From S012-109 sp964425105 (GTDB lineage Bacteria > Pseudomonadota > Gammaproteobacteria > SZUA-140), in NCBI GenBank assembly GCA_964425105.1, contig CAYRLE010000113.1:1-5602 (forward strand): 5,602 nucleotides of DNA, written 5' to 3'. Shown piece after piece: positions 5,583 to 5,602 of the stretch. Positions within the stretch are counted from its first letter, which is position 1. Each line of letters begins with the position of its first letter. Below the pieces are notes generated by a model that worked only from the letters and a program-made list of their open reading frames with translations, ran no database searches and had not been told where the DNA came from. A program made the position numbers and the translations under genes.

Positions 5583-5602
5583 TTAAGAATTTTCTGATCG
5601 GC

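Overview
The window looks like chromosomal DNA of a GC-rich gammaproteobacterium. TruA and the MsrP/MsrQ pair both resemble their Escherichia coli counterparts, recalled from memory, and Shine-Dalgarno sites are ordinary. A free-living or sulfur-oxidising type is only a guess. There are five protein genes, no RNA gene, no complete mobile element and no CRISPR array.

Layout: (1) Positions 1-239 are a non-coding, relatively AT-rich leader. Its striking element is a perfect 25-bp inverted repeat with an 8-nt loop (164-221), ending just before the ribosome binding site of the next gene. (2) 240-1181 (+) encodes a 313-residue patatin-like phospholipase with its Ser/Asp dyad intact. Its arginine codons (many AGG/AGA) differ from the neighbours, suggesting transfer. 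(3) 1187-2753 (-) is the msrP-msrQ operon for repair of oxidised methionine in envelope proteins. msrQ overlaps the end of msrP and converges on the patatin gene with 5 bp between stops. (4) 2754-2976 is the divergent msrP/truA intergenic region, with two copies of the palindrome GTGGGC-N3-GCCCAC and a third hairpin that competes with the first. (5) 2977-3756 (+) is truA, tRNA pseudouridine synthase A. (6) 3773-5464 (-) is a membrane-anchored GGDEF-EAL protein with a complete EAL active site and a GGDEF domain that appears to lack one metal-binding aspartate. (7) 5465-5602 is its leader and possible promoter.

The genes do not form one pathway. msrP and msrQ work together; truA and the cyclic-di-GMP gene are separate housekeeping and signalling functions. 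The patatin gene with its hairpin is the accessory item. Patatins serve as membrane-attacking effectors in some anti-phage systems (CapV in CBASS), but no cyclase, reverse transcriptase or other sensor gene is visible here, so a defence role is unproven. The most unusual signal is the long palindrome in front of the patatin gene.
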